Origin: Pseudomonadota bacterium
GTDB lineage: Bacteria; Pseudomonadota; Alphaproteobacteria; HIMB59; GCA-002718135
Direction: 5' to 3'
DNA length: 5,841 nucleotides
NCBI GenBank assembly: GCA_027625355.1
Contig: JAQBWI010000073.1
Location: 1 to 5,841 of the forward strand
Shown here piece by piece: positions 1 to 5,841 of this stretch (positions within the stretch are counted from its first letter, which is position 1; every line of letters starts with the position of its first letter). The position numbers and the translations under genes were made by a program. The notes under the pieces are model-generated. The model searched no databases and had not been told where the DNA came from. It saw nothing but the letters and a program-made list of their open reading frames with translations.

Positions 1-2
1 AT

Positions 3-851
3 GCATCTCATTTAAACAGAAAGAATTTTTATTTAAAAAACATAAATAGATTTTCATCTATTTTATGTTTAGCTAATATTCCCCCTCCTGTTCATACTTC
101 AGTCAATACAACTATATTTTTTCATAATAGCTTATTTTTAAATCCTTTATCTCATCCGATAAGTTTTAAAAACAGAATAATTAATTTTTTCAAGCTTAAT
201 TACATTAAATATTATAATCATTCTGATTATAATTGGATAGTTCAGACGCCATATATCTATAAACTACTTCGAGAGAATTTAAAAATTAATTCAGAACAGG
301 TTTTAATATATCCGATTTTTAAAGAAAAATCCAAATCATCCAACACAAAAAAGATTATAAATAACTTCGTTTATGTATCTAGTGTTGTTTCTCACAAGAA
401 TCACAAAAGATTAGTAAATGCTTTTATTAAAGCTGCTAATAAAGCTGATAAAGAAATTACATTAAACCTCACATTAAATAAAGAGGATTTAACTGAAAAT
501 ATATATCCTGAAAATTTAAAGGTCAAATTTCATGGAACTTTGAGTAGAGATGGTGTTAATGAATTGTATGATTCTTGTGATTTTGCAATTTATCCGTCAT
601 TAGTCGAAAGTTTTGGTTTACCATTAATTGAAGCCGCAAATTATGGGTGTAAAGTTATTGCTAGTGATTTACCATATGTTCATGAAATAATAGTTCCTTC
701 TATTACTTTTAACCCTTACTCTGAAGAAAGTATCTCACATTCAATTTTAAAAGCTTTAGAGTCAGATAATTTACCTGAAACAAATATTTTGGTTAAAAAT
801 AAATTAAATACCTTTATAGACTTAATAATTAGTCAAAATGTTCAAAAATAA
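3..851 (+). CDS. Glycosyltransferase family 4 (GT-B), 5' end missing
   Basis: This reading frame is open from the window edge (first full codon at position 3) to a TAA at 849-851. It gives 282 residues and no start, so perhaps 70-100 N-terminal residues lie upstream, judging from the usual 350-380 residue length of the family. Seen in the sequence: an N-terminal-domain segment with NIPPPVH (visible residues 25-31) followed by a hydrophobic strand ending in FFHNSLFL, a WIVQTPYIYKLL helix region, then the start of the C-terminal Rossmann domain at FVYVSSVVSHKNHKRL (122-137). The E-x7-E motif ESFGLPLIE is at 202-210. That motif binds and positions the nucleotide sugar in retaining GT4 enzymes. 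The protein probably acts on the cytoplasmic face of the inner membrane, adding one sugar to the lipid-linked repeat unit. Donor and acceptor cannot be read from the sequence. A TTG at 540 opens a shorter frame but falls inside the domain and is not the true start. The gene overlaps the next one by 14 nt. Confidence 0.88.
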   Translation, partial: ASHLNRKNFYLKNINRFSSILCLANIPPPVHTSVNTTIFFHNSLFLNPLSHPISFKNRIINFFKLNYIKYYNHSDYNWIVQTPYIYKLLRENLKINSEQVLIYPIFKEKSKSSNTKKIINNFVYVSSVVSHKNHKRLVNAFIKAANKADKEITLNLTLNKEDLTENIYPENLKVKFHGTLSRDGVNELYDSCDFAIYPSLVESFGLPLIEAANYGCKVIASDLPYVHEIIVPSITFNPYSEESISHSILKALESDNLPETNILVKNKLNTFIDLIISQNVQK

Positions 852-1821
852 AATACTTCTTATTACTGGTGGCACAGGATCTTTTGGAAATGCAATTTTA
901 GACAGGTTTTTAGATTCTGATATAAATGAAATTAGAATCTTTTCAAGAGATGAGAAGAAACAACATGACATGAGAGTGAAATACAATAACTCTAAAATTA
1001 AGTTTTACATTGGTGATGTTAGGAATGAAAGTAGTTTAAAAGATGCTATGATTGGAGTAGATTATATTTTTCATGCTGCTGCTTTAAAACAAGTCCCTTC
1101 ATGTGAATTTTATCCTATGGAAGCTGTTTCTACCAATGTATTAGGGACTGAAAATGTATTAAATTCTGCAATTGCTAATAATATTTCTAAGGTTGTTTGT
1201 TTAAGCACAGACAAAGCTGTATATCCTATAAATGCTATGGGTGTTTCAAAGGCTATGATGGAAAAAGTATTTGTAGCTAAATCTAGAAATTCTAAAAATA
1301 CAATCATTACTGGAACTAGATATGGGAATGTAATGTCTTCGAGGGGTTCTGTAATTCCTCATTTTACTGAGCAAATTAAAAATGGAAAACCTGTTACGGT
1401 GACTGATCCTGATATGACAAGATTTATGATGACTTTAGATAATGCAGTTGAATTAGTAATATATGCTTTCAAAAATGGAAAATCAGGTGATATTTTTGTT
1501 CAAAAGTCACCAGCATCAACAATTGGGGAGTTAGCATCTACACTTAAGGATATATATAAGTCTAATGTTGAAATAAAAAATATAGGCATTAGACATGCTG
1601 AGAAGATGCATGAAACACTTTTAAGTAAAGAAGAATTTATGGTTGCAGATGATTTAGGAGATTACTTCAGGATTCAAGCTGATAACAGAGACTTAAACTA
1701 CAATAAGTATTTTGAAGTAGGTAGAGATAAAAAAATAAATGAGGAGTATAATTCTTTTAATACAAAAAGACTTTCAAGAAAAGAACTCATTGACTTATTA
1801 GCAAGTATTGGGTATAAATAA
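838..1821 (+). CDS. fnlA: UDP-GlcNAc 4,6-dehydratase/5-epimerase (FnlA/CapE/WbjB/WbvB family)
   Basis: This extended short-chain dehydrogenase/reductase (327 aa) catalyses the first step of UDP-N-acetyl-6-deoxy-L-hexosamine synthesis. It oxidises C4, dehydrates C5-C6 and inverts C5 of UDP-GlcNAc to give a 4-keto-6-deoxy-L-sugar. Seen: the NAD(P)-binding GGTGSFG at residues 11-17, RDEKKQHDMR at 37-46, GDVR at 59-62, HAAALKQVP at 79-87, the active-site STDKA at 123-127 and MGVSK at 134-138. The usual SDR Tyr of YxxxK is therefore Met134, with Lys138 kept. From memory of the family, this MxxxK form and the catalytic Asp-Lys pair (here D125-K126) mark the CapE/WbjB branch; FlaA1/PseB enzymes keep a Tyr. 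The next highly conserved block is TGTRYGNVMSSRGSVIP, around residues 158-174. Length is close to the roughly 340 aa of the family. The ATG at 838 lies just before the Rossmann motif and overlaps the upstream gene by 14 nt, which suggests translational coupling. No Shine-Dalgarno is visible. Confidence 0.9.
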   Translation: MFKNKILLITGGTGSFGNAILDRFLDSDINEIRIFSRDEKKQHDMRVKYNNSKIKFYIGDVRNESSLKDAMIGVDYIFHAAALKQVPSCEFYPMEAVSTNVLGTENVLNSAIANNISKVVCLSTDKAVYPINAMGVSKAMMEKVFVAKSRNSKNTIITGTRYGNVMSSRGSVIPHFTEQIKNGKPVTVTDPDMTRFMMTLDNAVELVIYAFKNGKSGDIFVQKSPASTIGELASTLKDIYKSNVEIKNIGIRHAEKMHETLLSKEEFMVADDLGDYFRIQADNRDLNYNKYFEVGRDKKINEEYNSFNTKRLSRKELIDLLASIGYK

Positions 1822-2698
1822 AAAAAACATTCTTCTTTTAGGTTCAGATGGTATGATTGGTCATCAAATTTTATTTGGACTAATAAAAGAAAATTTTTTA
1901 ATACACGCTCACTTTAAAAAGAAAAAGTCAAAACATGATTATTTAAAATCCGAAAATACAATTTTTCACTTTCTTGAAATTACACAAGAAAATATAGAAG
2001 AGTTTCTAGTAGATATTAATCCAGATATAATAATTAATGCAGCTGGAGTAACTACAAGAAGAGAGAGAGAATCAACCATTAATCAAATAAAATTCACCAA
2101 CTCTTTATTACCTAAAATTTTGAGTAGTTGGTCAGAGAAAAATGATTGTAGATTAATCCACTTTAGCACAGACTGTGTTTTTTCAGGTAGTAAAGGAGGT
2201 TATAAAGACAATGATGAACCTGATGCATTTGATACCTATGGAAAAACAAAAGGTTTAGGAGAAGTTAGTGGTACTAATACCCTAACCCTAAGGTCTTCCA
2301 TGATTGGTTTTGAATTATATAATAAAACTGAACTTCTTGAGTGGGTTTACAGTAATAAAAATAAGACAATTAATGGTTTTTCTAATGTTATTTATTCTGG
2401 GATAACTACAACATTAATGAGTAAAATTGTAATTAAGATTATTCATGATTTTCCATATCTTAAGGGAATATATAATATTTCTTCTGCTCCAATAAGCAAA
2501 TACTCACTACTAAAAAAAATTAATGATATATTTGATTTAAATATTAAAGTCGAATCTGTTGAATACAAGCCAAGTGATAAGTCTCTGGAATCTATTAAGT
2601 TTTCTAGTAAAACAGGAATAGAAATTCCTAGCTGGAACTTGATGTTAAATGAATTAAAAAACAACTGGTTATTAAATAAAGATATTTATGAAGACTAA
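1808..2698 (+). CDS. RmlD-like UDP-4-keto-6-deoxy-sugar reductase, no cupin domain (QnlA/WbvR-like), TTG start
   Basis: This SDR-family reductase (296 aa) most likely reduces the 4-keto group of the sugar made by the preceding gene. Seen: the Rossmann motif GSDGMIG (12-18), INAAG (76-80), STDCVFSG (120-127) and the catalytic YGKTK (Y144, K148). Further along are LRSSMIG (161-167) and YNISSAPISKYSLL (222-235), a C-terminal pattern typical of dTDP-4-dehydrorhamnose reductase (RmlD) relatives. FnlB, WbjC and CapF, which serve the L-FucNAc pathway, are about 370 aa and end in a cupin domain with a metal-binding His-rich motif. Nothing like that is present here, and the SDR half also resembles RmlD more than CapF. 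This matches WbvR/QnlA of the L-QuiNAc pathway. Start: TTG at 1808, because an in-frame TAG sits at 1799-1801 and the first ATG is inside the Rossmann loop (residue 16). It overlaps the previous gene by 14 nt and the next by 11 nt. Family is sure; the exact product is inferred. Confidence 0.85.
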   Translation: MGINKKNILLLGSDGMIGHQILFGLIKENFLIHAHFKKKKSKHDYLKSENTIFHFLEITQENIEEFLVDINPDIIINAAGVTTRRERESTINQIKFTNSLLPKILSSWSEKNDCRLIHFSTDCVFSGSKGGYKDNDEPDAFDTYGKTKGLGEVSGTNTLTLRSSMIGFELYNKTELLEWVYSNKNKTINGFSNVIYSGITTTLMSKIVIKIIHDFPYLKGIYNISSAPISKYSLLKKINDIFDLNIKVESVEYKPSDKSLESIKFSSKTGIEIPSWNLMLNELKNNWLLNKDIYED

Positions 2699-3836
2699 AA
2701 TAATGACTATTGTTGGCACAAGACCAGAAATTATTAAATTAAGTAGAGTTATTGCTGAGCTTGAGCAGCATACCGAACATATATTAGTTCATACTGGACA
2801 AAACTATGATTATGAATTAAACGAGATTTTTTTTAAGGACTTAAATGTTAAAAAGCCTGATTATTTTTTAGATTCAGTCGGAGATACCACAGCTTCTACT
2901 ATTGGAAATATTATTTCTAAATCTGATGAATTAATTGGAAATGTTAAACCAGATGCTATTTTATTATATGGAGACACAAACTCATGCTTATCCGTGATTT
3001 CTGCAAAAAAACAGCAAGTACCAATTTTCCATATGGAAGCTGGAAATAGATGTTTTGATCAAAGGGTACCAGAGGAATTGAACCGTAAAATAGTTGATCA
3101 CCTTAGTGATATAAATATGCCACTGACAGAACAAGCAAGAGACTATCTAATTTCAGAAGGCATTAGACCAGAAACAGTTATTAAAATTGGATCTTGCATG
3201 AAAGAGATTCTTTCTTATTATAAGTCAGAAATATCAAATAGTAATATTTTGAAACAACTAAAATTATCTAAAAATAAGTTTTTTGTGGTTTCTGCCCATA
3301 GAGAAGAAAATGTAGATTATAAAGATAATCTAATTGACTTGGTTACATCATTAAACCAGGTAGCTAAAAAATACAAATTACCTATAATAGTAAGTACTCA
3401 TCCTAGAACTCAAAATAGAATAGATAAAGCAGATATGGATATTGAAGTTAATCCACTTGTAAAATTCATCAAACCTGTTGGGTTTTTTGATTACATTAAA
3501 TTACAACAAAATGCATTCTGTGTTATCTCTGATAGTGGAACAATCAGCGAAGAGTCTTCTATTTTATCATTTCCTGCAATTATGATTAGAAAAGCGCATG
3601 AACGTCCAGAATGTATGGATGAAGGTACACTTATTATGTCTGGACTAAAATCTGAACGTATAATCGAAAGTATAGAGGTTGTTACAAAACAGCATAAAAT
3701 AAAAGCTCCTCAAATTATAAAAGATTATGATTTAGACAATGTTTCCATAAAAGTTACTAGGATTATTTTAAGTTACATTGATTACATAAACAGAACCGTC
3801 TGGAAAAAAGGAGAGGCAACAAGAACCTTTAGATGA
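2688..3836 (+). CDS. fnlC: Non-hydrolysing UDP-HexNAc 2-epimerase (WecB superfamily, FnlC/WbjD/QnlB branch)
   Basis: This cytoplasmic GT-B-fold epimerase (382 aa) inverts C2 of a UDP-N-acetylhexosamine through elimination and re-addition of UDP. Seen: GTRPE at 10-14, HTGQNYDYELNE at 35-46, GDTNS at 95-99, HMEAGNR at 115-121, FDQRVPEE at 123-130, SAHREEN at 202-208, STHPRT at 236-241, SDSGT at 281-285 followed by EE at 288-289, and HERPE at 304-308. Residues D96, E117, E130 and H204 align by motif with the catalytic set known in E. coli WecB. HMEAGNRCFDQRVPEE is characteristic of the FnlC/WbjD/CapG/QnlB branch; ManNAc-forming WecB usually has HVEAGLRT. The substrate is therefore probably the reduced 6-deoxy-L-sugar from the previous gene, giving UDP-L-QuiNAc or UDP-L-FucNAc. 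The symbol given is that of the best-known ortholog; in an L-QuiNAc pathway the same protein is called QnlB or WbvD. The ATG at 2688 is favoured over the one at 2703 because homologs begin MKxxKxMT. The gene overlaps both neighbours. Confidence 0.9.
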   Translation: MKTKIMTIVGTRPEIIKLSRVIAELEQHTEHILVHTGQNYDYELNEIFFKDLNVKKPDYFLDSVGDTTASTIGNIISKSDELIGNVKPDAILLYGDTNSCLSVISAKKQQVPIFHMEAGNRCFDQRVPEELNRKIVDHLSDINMPLTEQARDYLISEGIRPETVIKIGSCMKEILSYYKSEISNSNILKQLKLSKNKFFVVSAHREENVDYKDNLIDLVTSLNQVAKKYKLPIIVSTHPRTQNRIDKADMDIEVNPLVKFIKPVGFFDYIKLQQNAFCVISDSGTISEESSILSFPAIMIRKAHERPECMDEGTLIMSGLKSERIIESIEVVTKQHKIKAPQIIKDYDLDNVSIKVTRIILSYIDYINRTVWKKGEATRTFR

Positions 3837-5035
3837 AAATTCTACTAGTAAGTCAATACTTCTATCCTGAAAACTTCAAAATAAATGATCTTATTTTCTC
3901 TCTAAAAAAAAGAGGTCATGATATAACCGTACTTACTGGTAAACCAAACTACTCTAAAACTACTTTTTTTGAAGGCTATGGCTGGGAAAGTGATGACTTT
4001 GAAAATATACATGATATCCCTGTTTATAGGGCTAACTTATTCGCAAGAAGAAAAGGAAGTCCAGTTCGTCTTTTTCTTAACTATATATCATTTGCAGCTT
4101 TTGCAACTTTAAAAGTTAGAAAAATCAAAGGCTCATTTGATCTAATTTTTGTTTATCAAACTTCTCCCGTTACAGTTGGAATTCCTGCAATTTTTGCTAA
4201 AAAAATTTTTAAAGCACCTATTTATTTTTGGGTACAAGATCTTTGGCCTGAGAGTCTTAAAGCGGCAGGAGGTATAACAAATAAATACATATTAGGTTTT
4301 TTTAATTGGTTGACAATATGGATGTATAATCACTCAAGAAAAGTGTTAATTCAATCTGACGGATTTAGAGAGTATATAATGAAGCAAGGTATTTCTGATA
4401 ATAAAATTGTTTATTATCCAAATCCTACTGAGATTTTTTATACCCCTTTAACTGGTTTAAAAAAATATTCTGAGTTTTTTGAAAAAAAATTTTTCAATAT
4501 TGTTTTTGCTGGAAATATTGGTGAAGCCCAAAGTTTTGATACAATTATAGGTGCAATGTCATTAGTAAAAAACTTACCTGTCAAAGTAATTGTGCTTGGT
4601 GAAGGTAGATTTAAAGAAACTGCATTAAGTCTCATACATAAAAATGGGTTAGAATCTCATTTTAATTTTTTAGGATCTTATCCTTCAACAGAAATGCCAA
4701 TTTTCTTTTCCCATGCAGACGCATTATTAGTTTCTCTTAAGAAAGAGAAGATTTTTTCTCTTACTATTCCTGCAAAGGTTCAATCTTATTTAGCATGTGG
4801 GAAGCCAATAATTGGTTCATTAGATGGATCGGGTGCAAAAGTTCTAATTGAAGCTAAATGTGGTTTTGTTTCGCCTGCGGAAGATATAATTCAACTTAGC
4901 CAGAGTATTAAGGAGATGATGTTACTGGATAAAAATAAGCTTAAGGAGATGGGTAACAATGGTAGGTATTATTATAATAAGGAATTTGATAGAAAATTTC
5001 TTTTGGATAGATTAGAGAAAATACTCAATTCCTAA
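3833..5035 (+). CDS. wbuB: WbuB-type GT4 glycosyltransferase (probable L-FucNAc/L-QuiNAc transferase)
   Basis: This complete GT-B glycosyltransferase (400 aa, the usual WbuB length) probably transfers the 6-deoxy-L-HexNAc made by the three preceding genes to the first sugar on undecaprenyl diphosphate at the cytoplasmic face of the membrane. Seen: N-terminal SQYFYPENF (7-15), LTGKPNY (34-40), the hallmark VQDLWPESLKAAGG (134-147) and YPNP (195-198). The C-terminal domain opens with VFAGNIGEAQ (224-233), then has LGEGRFK (255-261) and the donor-binding region IPAKVQSYLACGKPIIGSLDGSGA (312-335). Hydrophobic stretches at about 80-93, 112-122 and 153-164 fit membrane association. In enterobacteria wbuB lies directly after fnlABC or fnlA-qnlA-qnlB, the same order as here, which supports the assignment. 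The ATG at 3833 follows an in-frame TAG at 3830-3832, so no longer start is possible, and it overlaps the upstream stop as ATGA. A GGAGAGG at 3810-3816 is about 16 nt from the start, too far for a normal ribosome site. Confidence 0.85.
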   Translation: MKILLVSQYFYPENFKINDLIFSLKKRGHDITVLTGKPNYSKTTFFEGYGWESDDFENIHDIPVYRANLFARRKGSPVRLFLNYISFAAFATLKVRKIKGSFDLIFVYQTSPVTVGIPAIFAKKIFKAPIYFWVQDLWPESLKAAGGITNKYILGFFNWLTIWMYNHSRKVLIQSDGFREYIMKQGISDNKIVYYPNPTEIFYTPLTGLKKYSEFFEKKFFNIVFAGNIGEAQSFDTIIGAMSLVKNLPVKVIVLGEGRFKETALSLIHKNGLESHFNFLGSYPSTEMPIFFSHADALLVSLKKEKIFSLTIPAKVQSYLACGKPIIGSLDGSGAKVLIEAKCGFVSPAEDIIQLSQSIKEMMLLDKNKLKEMGNNGRYYYNKEFDRKFLLDRLEKILNS

Positions 5036-5156
5036 CAAATTTTATTAATTATAATTTAAATTAAGTCTATTGTTCATGCTTTTGAGATCGAATAGGTTCT
5101 CTTCAGATTTTATTTTGATTTTATATAATTATTCAATTAATTATTAATTTAGATAA
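5036..5156 (+). other. 121-nt intergenic gap, the only one in the window
   Basis: This is the only non-coding gap in an otherwise overlapping gene set. It is strongly AT-rich at both ends, with TTAATT (5045-5050) able to pair with AATTAA (5059-5064), and a less AT-rich centre at about 5072-5107. I see no GC stem followed by a T-run, so no intrinsic terminator can be called. I found no clear TTG / TAnnTTTG pair of the Bacteroidota sigma-A type; the nearest -7-like string is TGCTTTTG at 5077-5084, without a suitably spaced TTG upstream. The gap may hold a secondary promoter for the downstream transferase, but that rests on its position alone. Confidence 0.4.
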
Positions 5157-5841
5157 ATGGATAATAATCTTATAATTATATCTTTTTGTCTTAGCATACC
5201 TGTTTTAATATTTACTCAGAGATTATTTTTAAAGATGAATTATACGGATAAAATTTTATCAAGGTCATCTCATAAAAGTATTGCAACAAGGTCTGGTGGA
5301 GTATCTATTTTTTTGATGCTTTTTTTAATCTCATTATACTTCTATTTAGATGGTAAAGCACTATTTGATTATTCATTTATAGTTCCATTATCTCTCCTTG
5401 TTTTAGTTGGTTTATATGATGATATAAATAATATTGACTATAAGCTTAAATTTATTTTTCAGATTATTGCAGCTAAAATTATAATTGACAATGGCTTGAT
5501 AATTGATAATCTGCATGGCTTATTAGGTATATACGAGATAAATAGGTTCATAGCTCATATTATCACAATGTTAATTACAGTAGCAATAATTAATTCCATA
5601 AACTTTATTGATGGTATTGATGGATTAGCTGTAACTATAGTCTCAATGTTTATTATATTATTTGAGTTTTTATCAATTACATATACTCCATTTATACTTT
5701 TGAATATGATATTACTTGGATCATTTATACCACTCCTAATATTTAATTTTAAAAATAAGAATAAAGTTTTTTTAGGTGACTCTGGATCATATTTTCTTGG
5801 TGGAATTGTGAGTATTTATGTTCTACATATATTTTCTAATG
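5157..5841 (+). CDS. Polyprenyl-phosphate HexNAc-1-phosphate transferase (MraY/WecA family), 3' end missing
   Basis: An ATG at 5157 opens a frame that is uninterrupted to the window end: 228 residues visible out of an expected 320-350. The protein is very hydrophobic, with likely membrane helices near 3-25, 47-64, 73-87, 97-110, 131-148, 159-175 and 179-196. The family's cytoplasmic motifs are in order: SRSSHKSIATRSGG (35-48, the H..P...GG-type motif), VGLYDDI (84-90, with the Asp pair D88-D89), NFIDGIDGLA (149-158) and VFLGDSGSYFLGG (204-216, D208). The last His-containing cytoplasmic loop, which helps choose the sugar, is beyond the window. Known for the family: transfer of a HexNAc-1-phosphate from a UDP-sugar to undecaprenyl phosphate, releasing UMP. 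The context suggests it starts the repeat unit that the glycosyltransferases here extend, which fits WecA/WbpL-like enzymes better than MraY of peptidoglycan synthesis. Which UDP-sugar it uses cannot be told. No Shine-Dalgarno precedes the start. Confidence 0.88.
   Translation, partial: MDNNLIIISFCLSIPVLIFTQRLFLKMNYTDKILSRSSHKSIATRSGGVSIFLMLFLISLYFYLDGKALFDYSFIVPLSLLVLVGLYDDINNIDYKLKFIFQIIAAKIIIDNGLIIDNLHGLLGIYEINRFIAHIITMLITVAIINSINFIDGIDGLAVTIVSMFIILFEFLSITYTPFILLNMILLGSFIPLLIFNFKNKNKVFLGDSGSYFLGGIVSIYVLHIFSN

Larger units (their letters stand above)
3..5035 (+). other. Five-gene overlapping operon segment
   Basis: Five consecutive genes overlap at 838-851 (14 nt), 1808-1821 (14 nt), 2688-2698 (11 nt) and 3833-3836 (4 nt). 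The first three overlaps end in the upstream TAA and the last is ATGA. No gap anywhere could hold a promoter, so they must be co-transcribed or depend on promoters inside genes, and translation is probably coupled by termination-reinitiation. The promoter lies upstream of the window. Confidence 0.8.

Noticed and set aside
540..851. A 103-aa ORF with a TTG start that could be taken as a small complete gene
   Set aside because: The same frame is open back to position 3 and encodes the upstream half of a GT-B glycosyltransferase, so this is only the C-terminal part of that gene.
1110..1307. Minus-strand ORF of 65 aa
   Set aside because: It lies wholly inside the dehydratase gene, shows no recognisable motif, and is an antisense shadow. 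The same holds for minus-strand ORFs at 2443-2664 and 4438-4635.
1819..1828. A-run followed by C (A AAA AAC) resembling a -1 ribosomal slippery site at the dehydratase/reductase junction
   Set aside because: A -1 shift from the reductase frame leads to the dehydratase frame beyond its stop and yields no meaningful fusion; such strings are frequent in A-rich DNA.
838..2698. Rhamnose (dTDP-L-Rha) or pseudaminic acid pathway
   Set aside because: RmlA, RmlB and RmlC are not present next to the RmlD-like gene. The dehydratase is of the MxxxK CapE type, unlike PseB. The neighbouring 2-epimerase and WbuB fit the N-acetyl-L-hexosamine pathway instead.
3810..3816. GGAGAGG as a Shine-Dalgarno for wbuB
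   Set aside because: It ends about 16 nt before the ATG, well beyond normal spacing, and it is coding sequence of the epimerase.
5045..5064. AT-only inverted repeat just after the wbuB stop as a terminator
   Set aside because: The six-base A/T stem with an eight-base loop is too weak, and there is no following T-run.
5084..5101. GAGA...TCTC inverted repeat in the intergenic gap as an operator or hairpin
   Set aside because: Only four pairs with a long loop and mismatches outside; expected by chance.

Overview
This window is part of a surface-polysaccharide (O-antigen or capsule) biosynthesis locus from an AT-rich bacterium, roughly 70% A+T by eye. All genes lie on the + strand. None of the starts has a well-placed Shine-Dalgarno motif, and the bases just before most starts are A/T-rich. 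Together with the style of the glycosyltransferases and the MraY/WecA-like protein, this points to Bacteroidota, probably a low-GC flavobacterium. This assignment is an inference, because the window holds no taxonomic marker gene.

Layout: (1) positions 3-851, the C-terminal three quarters of a family 4 glycosyltransferase whose start lies before the window; (2) 838-1821, a FnlA/CapE/WbjB-type UDP-GlcNAc 4,6-dehydratase/5-epimerase; (3) 1808-2698, an RmlD-like UDP-sugar 4-reductase with a TTG start; (4) 2688-3836, a FnlC/QnlB/WecB-family non-hydrolysing 2-epimerase; (5) 3833-5035, a WbuB-type glycosyltransferase; (6) a 121-nt gap; (7) 5157 to the window end, the first 228 residues of a membrane polyprenyl-phosphate HexNAc-1-phosphate transferase (MraY/WecA family), cut off by the window edge.

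Genes 1-5 overlap end to end by 14, 14, 11 and 4 nt, so they look like one translationally coupled operon. Genes 2-4 form a complete three-enzyme pathway from UDP-GlcNAc to a UDP-N-acetyl-6-deoxy-L-hexosamine. Gene 5 is the kind of transferase that adds that sugar to the lipid-linked acceptor, and gene 7 would make that acceptor by putting the first sugar phosphate on undecaprenyl phosphate.

The most informative detail is the reductase. It is a short RmlD/WbvR/QnlA-like protein without the C-terminal cupin domain of FnlB/WbjC/CapF. From the characterised pathways this favours UDP-L-QuiNAc (through UDP-L-RhaNAc) over UDP-L-FucNAc as the product. I see no RNA genes, mobile elements, CRISPR arrays or convincing terminators, and nothing that looks like a wholly new system.
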